Notes: generated by a model from the sequence alone, not told the origin. Shown: positions 30,279 through 41,150, counted from the first letter of the stretch. The stretch is 64,000 nucleotides of DNA from Pelagibacterales bacterium SAG-MED01 (GCA_014654455.1 JACWCY010000001.1:53501-117500); one strand, 5' to 3'. Numbers and translations: made by a program.

Positions 30279-33048
30279 TTTTTTTTATTAATTTACCTTG
30301 ATTTTCTAAATCTTTTACTTTTGATATTTTGTTTATGTGTTTATTTTTTTTTGTAATAGAGAATATATTTTTATCTATTAAAGAATTGCCTATTTTACTT
30401 TTGATTATTTTTATGGAAGAATCTTCATCTGCACTAATTTGATTAAATTTTTTACTTATATCATTTGAATTATTAACCTCAAAAATTGAATTATGTATTT
30501 CTGAAATACCCCCATCTCCATATCTCCAATTTTTTTTATAATTTTTTATATGAAAATCATTATTTTTAAATTCCAAATTATCAATATAAGAGTAAGAATT
30601 ATCCTTTGTAGCAATTCCAACCTGATTTTCAGAAATTTTACTATTTTTAACCACCAAAAAAGAATTTTCGCCTACTGATATGCCTTTATCATTAGATCCA
30701 ACTAATTCAGAATTGTTAATAAAAACAATCGACTCCATTAAATCAACTGCATCATTTTTTGAGTTTTTTATAATAGCATTTTGTAAATAAATATTCTCTG
30801 ACATATCTATATCAATACCATCACCAAAAGCTTTATTTACTTTCAAATTCTTAAATGAAATATTTTGTGAATAAATGACGTGTATAGCGTCATCATAGCT
30901 AAGATTATTTTTTACTAATATATTTTTGAATAATATATTTTTGGCATTATGTAAAGATAAAGAAGAAATAAATCTTATATTTCCAATAGAGAAATAATCA
31001 AAATTTTTGTTGGTAAAATTTTCTCTTACAAAACCACTTCCACCATCAAAAATTATATTTTCAAAAAATGAATTTTGTGTTGAATTACCTACTAAAGCTA
31101 CAGTGCCCCAATTTTCCTGTTCAGCTTTTTGAAAAATTATAGGTGCATCAGTTGTTCCTTTTGCATTTACTTGGTTTTTAAATATTAAGCTTACATTTTT
31201 TTTCAAATTAAATTTAGTACCTGGCTCTATAACTACTTTTTCATTATATATTTTTGTTTTGTTAAAATTATAATTACCCTGGAGTTTTATTGTCTTTTCA
31301 TTTTTAAAATTTATATTTAATGGATAATTTAATTTAGCATATGGTGATGCTATGAAAGAGGTTTTTTCTAATGAATATATCTTTTTTGTAAACGGATTTT
31401 CAAATTCTATCTTATATGGGTTTTTTGGAACATCAAAGATAAACTTAAATCTCGTTTTTGATGTTTTTAAATTTATGTGTGATTGATAATTTGTTGTCTC
31501 AATAAAATTTAACCTATTTGAGTAAAAATTATAATCAATAAGTAAATAATCTTCTTCTTTTGAAAAATAAAATTTTTTTTCATTTTTATCTAAAACTCCA
31601 TTTTCATTTAAATCTAAAGCTACCCAGTCTGGTTTTTGATCTTTAAAATGAAATCTTAAATTTGATAATGGTAAATCTCCATCAACAAATAAAGTCAAAC
31701 CGTTCTTATTCTCTTTCCAGCCACCTACTGGCTTTCTCTTAATATATAAATGAAGTCTATTTAAATATTCATTATAAGATTTTAGAAAATTTTCATTTTC
31801 ACTGGTTGTCTTTTCATTTGATATGTTTTGATTATATAAATTTTGTATTAATTGGAAAATGTTAAAATTTTTAACTAATTCCTCAACATCTCTTTTCTGA
31901 GAGATTTTTATTTTTTTTTCAAACCTTTGAAATTCTTCAATTAAATTCTCTATTTCTTTGGAATTTAAAATTCTATAAATATTTTCTAATTTTTGATGAT
32001 GGAATAAACTTGATTGATTTAACAATAGAATGAGATCATTAGAAGAATAATTTATTCTAAAATTTTTTTGTTGCAAATTCCCGATTAATGGATCTTGAGC
32101 AATTGGAATTAAATTTCCAGACCAAGGATCAGAAACAATCCTAAAATTATGAGAATTATCGTTATGAAAATTTTGTGTTAAAATTTGATAAGCAGTAAAC
32201 TTTGCCCAATGGTTTATTCCAACTATGTTTGCTAAATTATCAAAATATTTTCTGTCATTATGGCTTACTCTTATTAATTCAAGGAAAAAAGTTAAATCAG
32301 ATTTATCTTCTTTATCTAGTTGATTGAAAATAGCACTTTTACTTGTTGCACCTGGACTATTAAAAGCATTCATTTCCAGTGCAATAATTGATTCATCTAA
32401 AATATTTTCTGCTTTATATAAATTAACAGGCATGATTTTTTTTCTTCTAAGAAAACTCTCATTTAAATTTTCACTTTCAATATAAACACCATGGCTGGTA
32501 TCATTTATATATAACTCTACTAAGTTGAATTCTGGAGATAAAACCCCAATTTTATTTGCTATCAAGCCTGAAAAATATTTATTAAAATTATATGGTAAAT
32601 AATCGAAATAACGCTTTTGATTTATTACATCATTCTTTCTAGTTTTTATTCTCCAATGTTTTTTTTCTAATAACCAATTTCTTGGATTGTCACCTCTAAA
32701 TCTTACCTGCATATCTTTTAATTTATTTTCTTGATTATAATGAAAACCATCTTGCCAAACTTTTGTGGAATTAGGGGTGTCACTTAATAATTTTTTTTGG
32801 TTTTGCTCCTCAACGTAAATTCTTTTTGTCTTAAGTCCTAAATTACTATTTTCTCTAAAATTGATGATTGATTTGACTACACCAACCTTTGTTTTGTACT
32901 CAAGCCAATTAAAAGGATCTTGATAAGTGTACATAGATTTATGTGCATAATTCCAGTCTGATTTGATTATGCTGTACAAAAAAGTTAGATATAAAACAAA
33001 TAGAAATGGTAAACTTCCAATGATTAAAAATTTTAATGTTTTTTTCAT
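30271..33048 (-). CDS. CotH-kinase-like protein fused to right-handed parallel beta-helix repeats
   Basis: MQVRFRGDNPRNWLLEKKHWRIKTRK...HGVYIESENLNESFLRRKK...NFHNDNSHNFRIVSDPWSGNLIPIAQDP, then SFKNLKVNKAFGDGIDIDMSENIYLQNAIIKNSKNDAVDLMES beta-helix repeats. Confidence 0.85.
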   Translation of the reverse strand: MKKTLKFLIIGSLPFLFVLYLTFLYSIIKSDWNYAHKSMYTYQDPFNWLEYKTKVGVVKSIINFRENSNLGLKTKRIYVEEQNQKKLLSDTPNSTKVWQDGFHYNQENKLKDMQVRFRGDNPRNWLLEKKHWRIKTRKNDVINQKRYFDYLPYNFNKYFSGLIANKIGVLSPEFNLVELYINDTSHGVYIESENLNESFLRRKKIMPVNLYKAENILDESIIALEMNAFNSPGATSKSAIFNQLDKEDKSDLTFFLELIRVSHNDRKYFDNLANIVGINHWAKFTAYQILTQNFHNDNSHNFRIVSDPWSGNLIPIAQDPLIGNLQQKNFRINYSSNDLILLLNQSSLFHHQKLENIYRILNSKEIENLIEEFQRFEKKIKISQKRDVEELVKNFNIFQLIQNLYNQNISNEKTTSENENFLKSYNEYLNRLHLYIKRKPVGGWKENKNGLTLFVDGDLPLSNLRFHFKDQKPDWVALDLNENGVLDKNEKKFYFSKEEDYLLIDYNFYSNRLNFIETTNYQSHINLKTSKTRFKFIFDVPKNPYKIEFENPFTKKIYSLEKTSFIASPYAKLNYPLNINFKNEKTIKLQGNYNFNKTKIYNEKVVIEPGTKFNLKKNVSLIFKNQVNAKGTTDAPIIFQKAEQENWGTVALVGNSTQNSFFENIIFDGGSGFVRENFTNKNFDYFSIGNIRFISSLSLHNAKNILFKNILVKNNLSYDDAIHVIYSQNISFKNLKVNKAFGDGIDIDMSENIYLQNAIIKNSKNDAVDLMESIVFINNSELVGSNDKGISVGENSFLVVKNSKISENQVGIATKDNSYSYIDNLEFKNNDFHIKNYKKNWRYGDGGISEIHNSIFEVNNSNDISKKFNQISADEDSSIKIIKSKIGNSLIDKNIFSITKKNKHINKISKVKDLENQGKLIKKND

Positions 33049-34094
33049 TTATAAATTTTACAGAAATTGCTATTTGTAAATTGCATCTTTTTAATAGTCA
33101 TTGATAATTCTAATTTGTCTATGTTTTCCAGGCTTTTATGCCTTAATCTTAAAACTTCTTCTTTCATTTGAGAAACTATTATATTTAAGGAGTTATCTAA
33201 ATTTTCAATTATATATGAATTATTAGAGCTAATAGTTAAATCATTTTCATTGATATTAATTTCAGCCCCAGATGAAAAATATTTCATTTCTTTTATATTC
33301 AAAATTAAATTACTTAAAGGTGCCATATGTAAATCTATACCATTTAAATTAGTCGATTTATCAAAAATAAATTCATAAGTTTCACTTTGATTTATTACAA
33401 AATTTGAATTTATAAAATTTAATTGATTTACATCTTTTAAATTATTTACTCTTAAAAAAAATTTTTGATTGTTATATGAATTAAATAAAGTTCCATATTT
33501 TAAAGGTAAATTACCTCCTAAAAATTCATCATTATATTTAATACAGTATTTATTTGCCAACTTGGGGTCATTATTTTTTTCAGAAATGAAAATTGCTAAT
33601 CTATATGCCTCATTTTCAGCAGGGGATATATTTATTGCTATATTAATGTGATCTAATGCTTTTTCGTAATCATTATCACTAATTGATCTTGCGTACCAAA
33701 TATGAAATTTGTAAATCCGGTCATCAAATTCCAAAAGCTGTTCAAAAATATTTTCAAGTTTATTGTAATCATCTTGGGTAATCGCTCTAGAAACAACTAA
33801 CTCTGTTGCCTCATATATGCCTGGAAGCATATAAGTTCTACCCTTTGAGAATTTTTTTGATGTATTAATATAATCATTTAATTTTTTTGAAAGTATTGAA
33901 AAATCTCTAACTTGCAATCCATGATCTAGTGTCTTTAATCTATAAAAATCATGAAGGACCAAAATTCTTGAAATGATAGACCTTCTATTTTCGTGATCTA
34001 ATGCAAGAAATGTAACTGAAACAAAAATTAAAAAAAAAACAGAAAAAAACAGGTATCTTATTTTTTTAAAAAAAAACATTTTATTATTGTACAA
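33045..34094 (-). CDS. membrane-anchored TPR-like protein
   Basis: N-terminal TM; DNDYEKALDHINIAINISPAENEAYRLAIFISEKNNDPKLANKYC TPR-like segment. Confidence 0.6.
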   Translation of the reverse strand: MYNNKMFFFKKIRYLFFSVFFLIFVSVTFLALDHENRRSIISRILVLHDFYRLKTLDHGLQVRDFSILSKKLNDYINTSKKFSKGRTYMLPGIYEATELVVSRAITQDDYNKLENIFEQLLEFDDRIYKFHIWYARSISDNDYEKALDHINIAINISPAENEAYRLAIFISEKNNDPKLANKYCIKYNDEFLGGNLPLKYGTLFNSYNNQKFFLRVNNLKDVNQLNFINSNFVINQSETYEFIFDKSTNLNGIDLHMAPLSNLILNIKEMKYFSSGAEININENDLTISSNNSYIIENLDNSLNIIVSQMKEEVLRLRHKSLENIDKLELSMTIKKMQFTNSNFCKIYK

Positions 34095-34099
34095 TAAAA

Positions 34100-34816
34100 C
34101 TAATAATCTACATCATTTTTTGCAGCAACAGCAACAACTTCGGATAAACTCTGGAGGTTTGATAGTTCTTTTATAAAGTCTTCGTAAGATTTTCCTTCTT
34201 TTAATACAATATCAAAACTTAACTTCAGAGATGCGTTATCACTTGATGCTTCAGCATTTAATAAAGTTGATGTTTTACAAAAATTAGTAAATATTTTTTG
34301 ATAATCTTTTTTGTCTTGGTCTTTTTCATTTTGACTTCTAAATTGAATTATAAATTCACTTTTAAAAATTGAACCGTAGTTAGTATAATTTAAAACTAAA
34401 GCTATCATAGTTATAATAGTTGTCCCACTTGCAGCTAAAAAATAACTTCCTGTGCCTGCCGCCATTCCAGCAGCTAATGACCAAAATATATAAGCTGTAT
34501 CTTTTGTATCTTTAACGACAGTTCTAAATCTTATAATTGACAAAGCTCCAACTAATGCAAAAGCTCTTGCTAAATTATTTCCAATAACCATTATTACCAT
34601 AGCAACAATCACAGCTACAAAAATATTAGTAAGAACAAACGATTGCGAATAACTTAAACCTTTGTGAGTTTTTTTATAAACCAGACTTATTATAAATCCT
34701 AAGAAAAAAGCAATTAATAAATTTAAAATTACTTCCTCTGGATTATAAATTTCTGCAAACTTTATTGAATTAATAATATTATTATCTAACAAGGATGAGT
34801 TGGAATTATTTTCCAT
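34100..34816 (-). CDS. DUF4956-family membrane protein
   Basis: Multi-TM; LARAFALVGALSIIRFRTVVKDTKDTAYIFWSLAAGMAAGTGSY. Confidence 0.87.
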   Translation of the reverse strand: MENNSNSSLLDNNIINSIKFAEIYNPEEVILNLLIAFFLGFIISLVYKKTHKGLSYSQSFVLTNIFVAVIVAMVIMVIGNNLARAFALVGALSIIRFRTVVKDTKDTAYIFWSLAAGMAAGTGSYFLAASGTTIITMIALVLNYTNYGSIFKSEFIIQFRSQNEKDQDKKDYQKIFTNFCKTSTLLNAEASSDNASLKLSFDIVLKEGKSYEDFIKELSNLQSLSEVVAVAAKNDVDY

Positions 34817-35026
34817 AAATTTTATTTAAATTAAGTTTACTTTTATATCAATTAAATGTTTTTAAAAGACATTGCTCTAATAATATTTTTAATACAAAAC
34901 ATCAAGAAATTTGCCTCATCTTGGCCAGATATTTAATCTATTAGTTTTTAAATTTTTCCATAAATGAGAAAATTTTAATTAAATTAGTGTTTATTTTGTA
35001 AAACTCTTTAATTAAACATATAAAAC

Positions 35027-36118
35027 ATGAAAATAAACTTAATAATTTTTATTTCTGAATTCAATTTAGGTGGAGCTGGAAATTCACTTTTTAAGTTGTG
35101 TAAAAATTTACCAAAAAAAAAATTTTCTATAACTGTATTATGTTTAAATAAATGTTTTTATAAATCAAAACTAAATGAACTTGGTATTAAGGTCTTTGAA
35201 ATAAGATCAGATAAAACTTTTTTTGCGATGCCAAAAATTAAAAAAATAGTTGAAAACTTGATCAAAAAAAAACAAAAAAATATTTTTTTATCGAATATTC
35301 ACTTTTCTAATGTTTTGTCTGTGCTATTTTTAAGATCTCTAAATATCAAAATAGTTCTTGTAGAAAGAACCCCATTTGAAGAATTATTTATTTACTATAA
35401 TTTTTTAGATTTTATTAAAAAAAATATCATAAAAATATTAATCAAATTTACATTTTATAAGGCTGATTTATGTATTTCAAACTCAAAATACATATCTGAA
35501 AAATATAATAAATTTTACAATTTAAAGTTTAAAACAATTCATGCTCCTTCTTTTAAAAAACTATATTTCAATAAACAAAAAAAATTAACTAAAAAAGAAA
35601 TATGTTTTGGAATAGTCAGTAGATTAAGTAGGGAAAAAAAGATTGAAGATGTAATTCAAGTATTTTCAAAAATTAATAAAAATATAATTTTAAAAATAGT
35701 TGGTGATGGTCCTGAAGAGAAGAAGTTAAAATACTTAACAAAAAGATTGAGACTAGAAAAAAAAATAAAATTCCTCGGTAGGCATGATCCAGATAAAATT
35801 AAATTTACCATGAAGAAATTTGATTATTTTATTAATAGCTCAGATTTTGAAGGATTTCCAAATAGTGTTGTAGAGGCATTGAGTGTAGGAATACCGGTAA
35901 TAGCGAAACAAAGCCATGGTGGTATAAATGACATGATCAAGAACAAAAACTATGGAATTATTTATAATAATTACTCAGAGTTAAAAACTATCATATGCAA
36001 TATAGTAGAAAAAAAATCATCCTTTAAATTAAATAAAAAAGATTTGTTTATTCATCTTAGCAATTTCAATGAAGAAAAAAGTGTTAGTAATTATCAAAAA
36101 TATTTAGAAAAAATTTAA
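35027..36118 (+). CDS. GT4 glycosyltransferase (group 1)
   Basis: FGIVSRLSREKKIEDVIQVFSKI...IVGDGPEEKKL...NSSDFEGFPNSVVEALSVGIPVIAKQSHGGINDMI. Confidence 0.93.
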   Translation: MKINLIIFISEFNLGGAGNSLFKLCKNLPKKKFSITVLCLNKCFYKSKLNELGIKVFEIRSDKTFFAMPKIKKIVENLIKKKQKNIFLSNIHFSNVLSVLFLRSLNIKIVLVERTPFEELFIYYNFLDFIKKNIIKILIKFTFYKADLCISNSKYISEKYNKFYNLKFKTIHAPSFKKLYFNKQKKLTKKEICFGIVSRLSREKKIEDVIQVFSKINKNIILKIVGDGPEEKKLKYLTKRLRLEKKIKFLGRHDPDKIKFTMKKFDYFINSSDFEGFPNSVVEALSVGIPVIAKQSHGGINDMIKNKNYGIIYNNYSELKTIICNIVEKKSSFKLNKKDLFIHLSNFNEEKSVSNYQKYLEKI

Positions 36119-37080
36119 TTATAAATTTTCCAATTACTTTTATACCAAGAACAGGTTTTATTAAGAGCTTTTTTAACATCAAAAAAATCTTTTTTATTTA
36201 TATAACCTTTTATTTTTTTGTTATTACCATGAGTTTTTTTAACATCTGCCAATTGAAACTTTCTTTTTTTTATATTAGGTTTTATAGAAAAGTTCATATC
36301 AATATATTTTAATATTGAAGTAATTTTAATAGGCTTATTAGAACAAATATTAAATACCTGGTGTTGTTTATCTATTTTTTTATTTAGCGTTTTATACATA
36401 ATTTCACAAACATCCTTAATGTAAGTAAAGTCTCTAGTATGGTTACCGAAATTATTTAAATAGAAAATTTTTTTCTTATTAAAGATTGACCCCAAGTACT
36501 GGTAAATAAGCATATCAGGCCTGCCCCATTCCCCAAAAACAGTAAAAAATCTAAATCCAATACATTTTGTATTAGAGTTTTTAAAAAAAGTTTCTACCAT
36601 TTCTTCATTATTTTTTTTTGTTAAACCGTAAATATTTTTTGGATTTATTTTATTTAACTCGTTTAAAGGAAATTTTTTACTATCCCCGTATACAGAACTA
36701 GAAGAAGCATAAAAAAATTTTTTAATATTATAATTTTTTATGCTCTCTAAAAGATTAAAAAAACCAAGTATATTACTATCAATATAGACTCTAGGATTTT
36801 CTAAAGAATACCTCACACCTGCTTGAGCTGCAAAATGAAAAACGGTATTAAAATTTTTTTTAAATATTTTTTCTACTTGATTTTTATTTTTTATGTCGAT
36901 CCTTGAAAAACTAAAGTTTTTAAATTTTTTTAATTCTTTTAGTCTTTTTTGTTTTATCTTTACCGGGTAATAATCGTTCAAATTATCGATCCCACAAATT
37001 TTATAATTAGTATTCTCTAAGAGATACTTTGAATAATTATAACCTATAAAACCTACCGCTCCTGTAATCAAAATTTTCAT
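36115..37080 (-). CDS. UDP-glucuronate 4-epimerase-like NAD-dependent epimerase
   Basis: KILITGAVGFIGYNYSKYLLENTNYKICGIDNLNDYYPVKIKQKRL...FHFAAQAGVRYSLENPRVYIDSN...YASSSSVYGDSKKFPLNE. Confidence 0.9.
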   Translation of the reverse strand: MKILITGAVGFIGYNYSKYLLENTNYKICGIDNLNDYYPVKIKQKRLKELKKFKNFSFSRIDIKNKNQVEKIFKKNFNTVFHFAAQAGVRYSLENPRVYIDSNILGFFNLLESIKNYNIKKFFYASSSSVYGDSKKFPLNELNKINPKNIYGLTKKNNEEMVETFFKNSNTKCIGFRFFTVFGEWGRPDMLIYQYLGSIFNKKKIFYLNNFGNHTRDFTYIKDVCEIMYKTLNKKIDKQHQVFNICSNKPIKITSILKYIDMNFSIKPNIKKRKFQLADVKKTHGNNKKIKGYINKKDFFDVKKALNKTCSWYKSNWKIYN

Positions 37081-37113
37081 AAATTAATTTTATTTATATA
37101 TTTTAAAGATGAT

Positions 37114-38343
37114 TTACTCATAATATTCAAATGGATCCATTATTTTTAATTTATTTTTTTTATTATTCAGTATTTTATATTGAGTTTTAAAATGGTCATT
37201 TTTAGACAAAAATAGAATAAGATCGTAATTATTATTAATATTAATTTTAGCTAAAGAGTTAAATTTTTTTTTTGCTTCATTGTTAATGAATGGATCATAA
37301 ATATCGACAATACCAGATTTTTTTTTTAATGTTTCATATATTTTTAAATTGATAGAATTTCTTAAATCTGCAATACCCGCTTTGTAAGACAATCCGATTA
37401 TCAAAATATTAGTTTTTTTTAATTTTTTTTTTTTTCTTTTTAAGAAACTTTTTATTTCATTAATCACAAATTTATCCATAAAATCATTAGTTTTTCTACC
37501 TGCTAAAGTAACAATTGTTTTTAAATTATTTTGTTTAGCTATAGATGCTAAATAATATGGATCAACTGGCAAACAATGACCACCTACTAATCCGGGGTGA
37601 AAATTTAAAAAATTCCATTTAGTTTTTGCAAGCTTTAAAACTTCTTTAAAATTTATTTTAAGCTTTCTACAAATTAGTAAAAATTCATTCATTAATGCTA
37701 TATTTAAATCCCTTTGAATATTTTCAATAACTTTTGCAGTTTCAGCAGCAGTTATATCATTTGAAAAAGCAATTTTTTTGCATACAGTTTTATAAACACT
37801 TGAAACCTTTGTTAAAATTTTTTTATTATTTGTATTAATTGATACAATTTTGTTTATGTTATCAATTGTATTTACTTTGTCTCCTGGGTTTACTCTTTCT
37901 GGACTATAACCAATATAAAAATCTCTATTGATTTTTAATTTAGTTTTTTTTTGTAAATAGTTCATATATTGAAATGTTAGACCTGGATAAATTGTTGATT
38001 CTATAAATAAAATATCACCTTTTTTTAATATTTTAGAAACCAGCTCAATTGCTAAATTTAAATTTCTTAAGTCAGGTTTTTTATTTTCAAAAATTGGTGT
38101 AGGTACACATAATATAAAAAAATTACATTTTTTTATATCTTGTAAATTGTTTGTAAAATTTATTTTTTTATTTTTAAAATCTTTAAATGAGAATTCTTTA
38201 TTGGTATCGATTTTGTTATTTAAATTTTCTACTCTTTTTTTATTTGTATCAAACCCAACACACTCATATCTTTTTGAAATATTTAAAATTAGTGGCAAAC
38301 CAACATAACCAAGTCCAATAATACAAATTTTAGTTTTGCTCAT
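37114..38343 (-). CDS. nucleotide-sugar dehydrogenase (UDP-GlcNAc/GalNAc 6-dehydrogenase, TviB/WbpA-like)
   Basis: KICIIGLGYVGLPLILNISKRYECVGFDTNKKRV...SPERVNPGDK...LVGGHCLPVDPYYLASIA. Confidence 0.93.
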   Translation of the reverse strand: MSKTKICIIGLGYVGLPLILNISKRYECVGFDTNKKRVENLNNKIDTNKEFSFKDFKNKKINFTNNLQDIKKCNFFILCVPTPIFENKKPDLRNLNLAIELVSKILKKGDILFIESTIYPGLTFQYMNYLQKKTKLKINRDFYIGYSPERVNPGDKVNTIDNINKIVSINTNNKKILTKVSSVYKTVCKKIAFSNDITAAETAKVIENIQRDLNIALMNEFLLICRKLKINFKEVLKLAKTKWNFLNFHPGLVGGHCLPVDPYYLASIAKQNNLKTIVTLAGRKTNDFMDKFVINEIKSFLKRKKKKLKKTNILIIGLSYKAGIADLRNSINLKIYETLKKKSGIVDIYDPFINNEAKKKFNSLAKININNNYDLILFLSKNDHFKTQYKILNNKKNKLKIMDPFEYYE

Positions 38344-38389
38344 TATATTTTATTTTAAATTAAAAAACTTATACTTATAAATGCTAAAC

Positions 38390-39328
38390 TCATTTGTCAA
38401 AGTTATAAATTTCTCTTATTTTTTTTTCCCGATTATTTTCTAAATCTATTAACTTACAATCTTTTATCTCAGTTAATTTTTTTTCACCTACTAAATAATT
38501 TAGATTACCTTTCGGATCTCTACTTTCAGTGAAATTAGCCATTACGTGATTATTTATATTTTCTGTAGTTAAATTCTGAAAATAAGTTTCTTTACTATAC
38601 TCATTAGATACGAAAAATGCGTTATTTTTAAATAAATTAGTGCCTAAAAAATAAAAATCTTTTTTTTCCATTAAATCAATTAAAGCCATTAGAGACATTC
38701 CAAAACATAAACTTGAATAATGATACTCTTTTCTATTGAAATTATTAATATTTGGAACACTTACTTTAAATTTGCTACCAAATATAGGATTGAATTCTAA
38801 CACTGCGATTTTTGAAAATTTTTTTGGCAATTTATCTAAAACCCAGTAATCAATACCATCTATATCTAAACTAAATAGATCTAAATTTGAAAAAATTTTT
38901 TTATTTTCAACAACATCATTAATATTATTAGTATCAATATTTTTTTTTATAATCTTTAATTCACCTCTCCATAATTTTATATTTTTTTTTACCTTTTTTT
39001 CAAAGTTTTCAATACAATCGATTATTGTGCCTTTAGGAGAACATCTATCAAAAATAAATCTGGTATTCGCTTCAGAATAATCACCTACCCCAATCTCAAG
39101 AAATTTAGGTTTTTCAATGTTCAATTTAAATAATAAATAATCTAATATTCCATCTTCACCATTTTGAGAAAAAACTTTAAAATCCACATCATTTAAACTT
39201 TTAACATTTTTGTAATTTTTTCTCATATTTAAGATATGAGATTGACCAATCATAAATAACTTTCGATTTTGATAATCTTTAAAAAAAAAGCGATATAAAA
39301 AAATTTTTATTATTTTGATACTAAACAT
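38390..39328 (-). CDS. conserved hypothetical, methyltransferase-like fold
   Basis: VFSQNGEDGILDYLLFKLNIEKPKFLEIGVGDYSEANTRFIFDR...NLDLFSLDIDGIDYWVL. Confidence 0.6.
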   Translation of the reverse strand: MFSIKIIKIFLYRFFFKDYQNRKLFMIGQSHILNMRKNYKNVKSLNDVDFKVFSQNGEDGILDYLLFKLNIEKPKFLEIGVGDYSEANTRFIFDRCSPKGTIIDCIENFEKKVKKNIKLWRGELKIIKKNIDTNNINDVVENKKIFSNLDLFSLDIDGIDYWVLDKLPKKFSKIAVLEFNPIFGSKFKVSVPNINNFNRKEYHYSSLCFGMSLMALIDLMEKKDFYFLGTNLFKNNAFFVSNEYSKETYFQNLTTENINNHVMANFTESRDPKGNLNYLVGEKKLTEIKDCKLIDLENNREKKIREIYNFDK

Positions 39329-41084
39329 TATAATTATTTTTTTTTAATAACTCTTTATAAGTGATATTTGATTCAATCTTTCCATTTTTTAAAATATAAA
39401 TTTTATCACAATTAGCTAATGCATTTGTTCTATGTGATACAATAATGATTGTTTTGTCTCCTTTTAAATTATTCATCTCATCTATTATTTTTTTTTCATT
39501 ATTTAAATCTAATGAACTTGTAGCCTCATCTAACACTAGAATATCTGGATTGGTGTATAATGCTCTTGCAATACCAATTCTTTGTTTTTGACCACCAGAA
39601 ATTCTAGATCCAACATTTCCTACTGTTGTCATTTCTTTGTCTGGCAAATCATTAATAAATTCTTCTAGTTGAGCTTTTTTTATAGATAATTTTAAATTAT
39701 CCTCTTTGATTTCTTCATCAGATAGACCAAAGCAAATATTTGTTTTAATTGTATCATCAATTAAATATATATCTTGAGAAATATAGCCTATTTTTTTTTG
39801 CCAACTTTTTAAGTTTTTTGAAATATTGATACCATCAGATGCGATTGTTCCTTTGTTTGGTGTTAATAGTCCTAAAATTAAATTTATTAATGTGCTTTTT
39901 CCTTCGCCAGAAGAGCCTATTATTCCAATAGTTTCACCTTTGTTAATAACTAAAGACAAATCATTTATTACATTTTTTTTGTTATAGCCAAAACTCAAAT
40001 CATTAATTTCAATATTTTTTTTGAAAGAAATTTTTTTGACATCTAATTGATCATCATTTAATTTTTTTTCTAATTTCTTTTCTTCTCTAAAAGCTTTAAC
40101 AATACTGTCAAATTGAGGTTGCATATATCTAATAGTTCCCATTGATTGTGTTATAACTCCAAATGCAGGGATGAATCTTGCACCAGCGGCAACTAATAAA
40201 GAAATTATTGGGATTATCATATCATCAGGTTTGTCCAAAAAAATTAAAAATACTGAGATGCTAATAATAGAAGTAACTGCAAGCATTTCATAAACTATTT
40301 TTGGCAAAGCGGTTACAAAACCGGTTATAAAAGTAAGATGTTCTACAGAAAAATTTACTTTATTAAAAGAATTTAAAAAAAAATTTTCTTTATTTAAAAC
40401 TTTAACCTCTTTAATTGAATGAAATGTTTGTGAAACAATTTTATATTTTTTGGCTTGTTTCTCTCTTAGTATACGCGCTCTAAACTTTAATATTTTTTTA
40501 TAAAAAAAATAAAATATTGTTGCTGCAATAAATAATAAAAAAAAAGATAAGGAATAAATTATAGGATCTATAATAATCAATGATCCAAAAATAATAATTA
40601 CCAATATAATTTCTCTTATATATGTGATTTTTGCTAAAAAATATCTGTAGGCATAAGCTATATCTGATTCAAATCCTCTTATCATTTCTGATGGATTTGA
40701 TTTTAAAAAAAAAGTAAAATCGGATTTAATGTAATAATTATATAATTTTTTTGCTCCATTAATTTTAAAAATTTTCATAATTTCTAATTGAAGATAAGTA
40801 ACCCAAGTAATAACCAAATTCTTAATCATAAATACTGAAAGAAAAATAAAACCAGAAATGAGGATAATTTTTTTTCTATTAATCTCAAAATTAATTTCAA
40901 AATTTAAAAATTCAGATACTTTAACTACTGATGCCTCTGTGTTAATTATTGCCAATGCAAACATAGGCACCAAACCAATGCCTAACATTTCCAAAAAAAG
41001 AACTACAATTGAACTTAAAAATAAAAAGTAAACTTTAGATAAGCCACTACCTGCAACTAATAATTTATATTTTTCCGGCACCAT
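39321..41084 (-). CDS. ABC transporter, fused permease/ATPase (lipid-linked oligosaccharide or polysaccharide flippase-like)
   Basis: Six TM region; Walker A GSSGEGKSTL, signature ISGGQKQRIGIARAL, Walker B ILVLDEATSSLD. Confidence 0.92.
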   Translation of the reverse strand: MVPEKYKLLVAGSGLSKVYFLFLSSIVVLFLEMLGIGLVPMFALAIINTEASVVKVSEFLNFEINFEINRKKIILISGFIFLSVFMIKNLVITWVTYLQLEIMKIFKINGAKKLYNYYIKSDFTFFLKSNPSEMIRGFESDIAYAYRYFLAKITYIREIILVIIIFGSLIIIDPIIYSLSFFLLFIAATIFYFFYKKILKFRARILREKQAKKYKIVSQTFHSIKEVKVLNKENFFLNSFNKVNFSVEHLTFITGFVTALPKIVYEMLAVTSIISISVFLIFLDKPDDMIIPIISLLVAAGARFIPAFGVITQSMGTIRYMQPQFDSIVKAFREEKKLEKKLNDDQLDVKKISFKKNIEINDLSFGYNKKNVINDLSLVINKGETIGIIGSSGEGKSTLINLILGLLTPNKGTIASDGINISKNLKSWQKKIGYISQDIYLIDDTIKTNICFGLSDEEIKEDNLKLSIKKAQLEEFINDLPDKEMTTVGNVGSRISGGQKQRIGIARALYTNPDILVLDEATSSLDLNNEKKIIDEMNNLKGDKTIIIVSHRTNALANCDKIYILKNGKIESNITYKELLKKNNYNV

Positions 41085-41150
41085 CTATTTTACTTTTTTG
41101 CACTTAGTTTGCTGATATATTTCTCAAAGTTAATATTACTTTTTTTTCTA

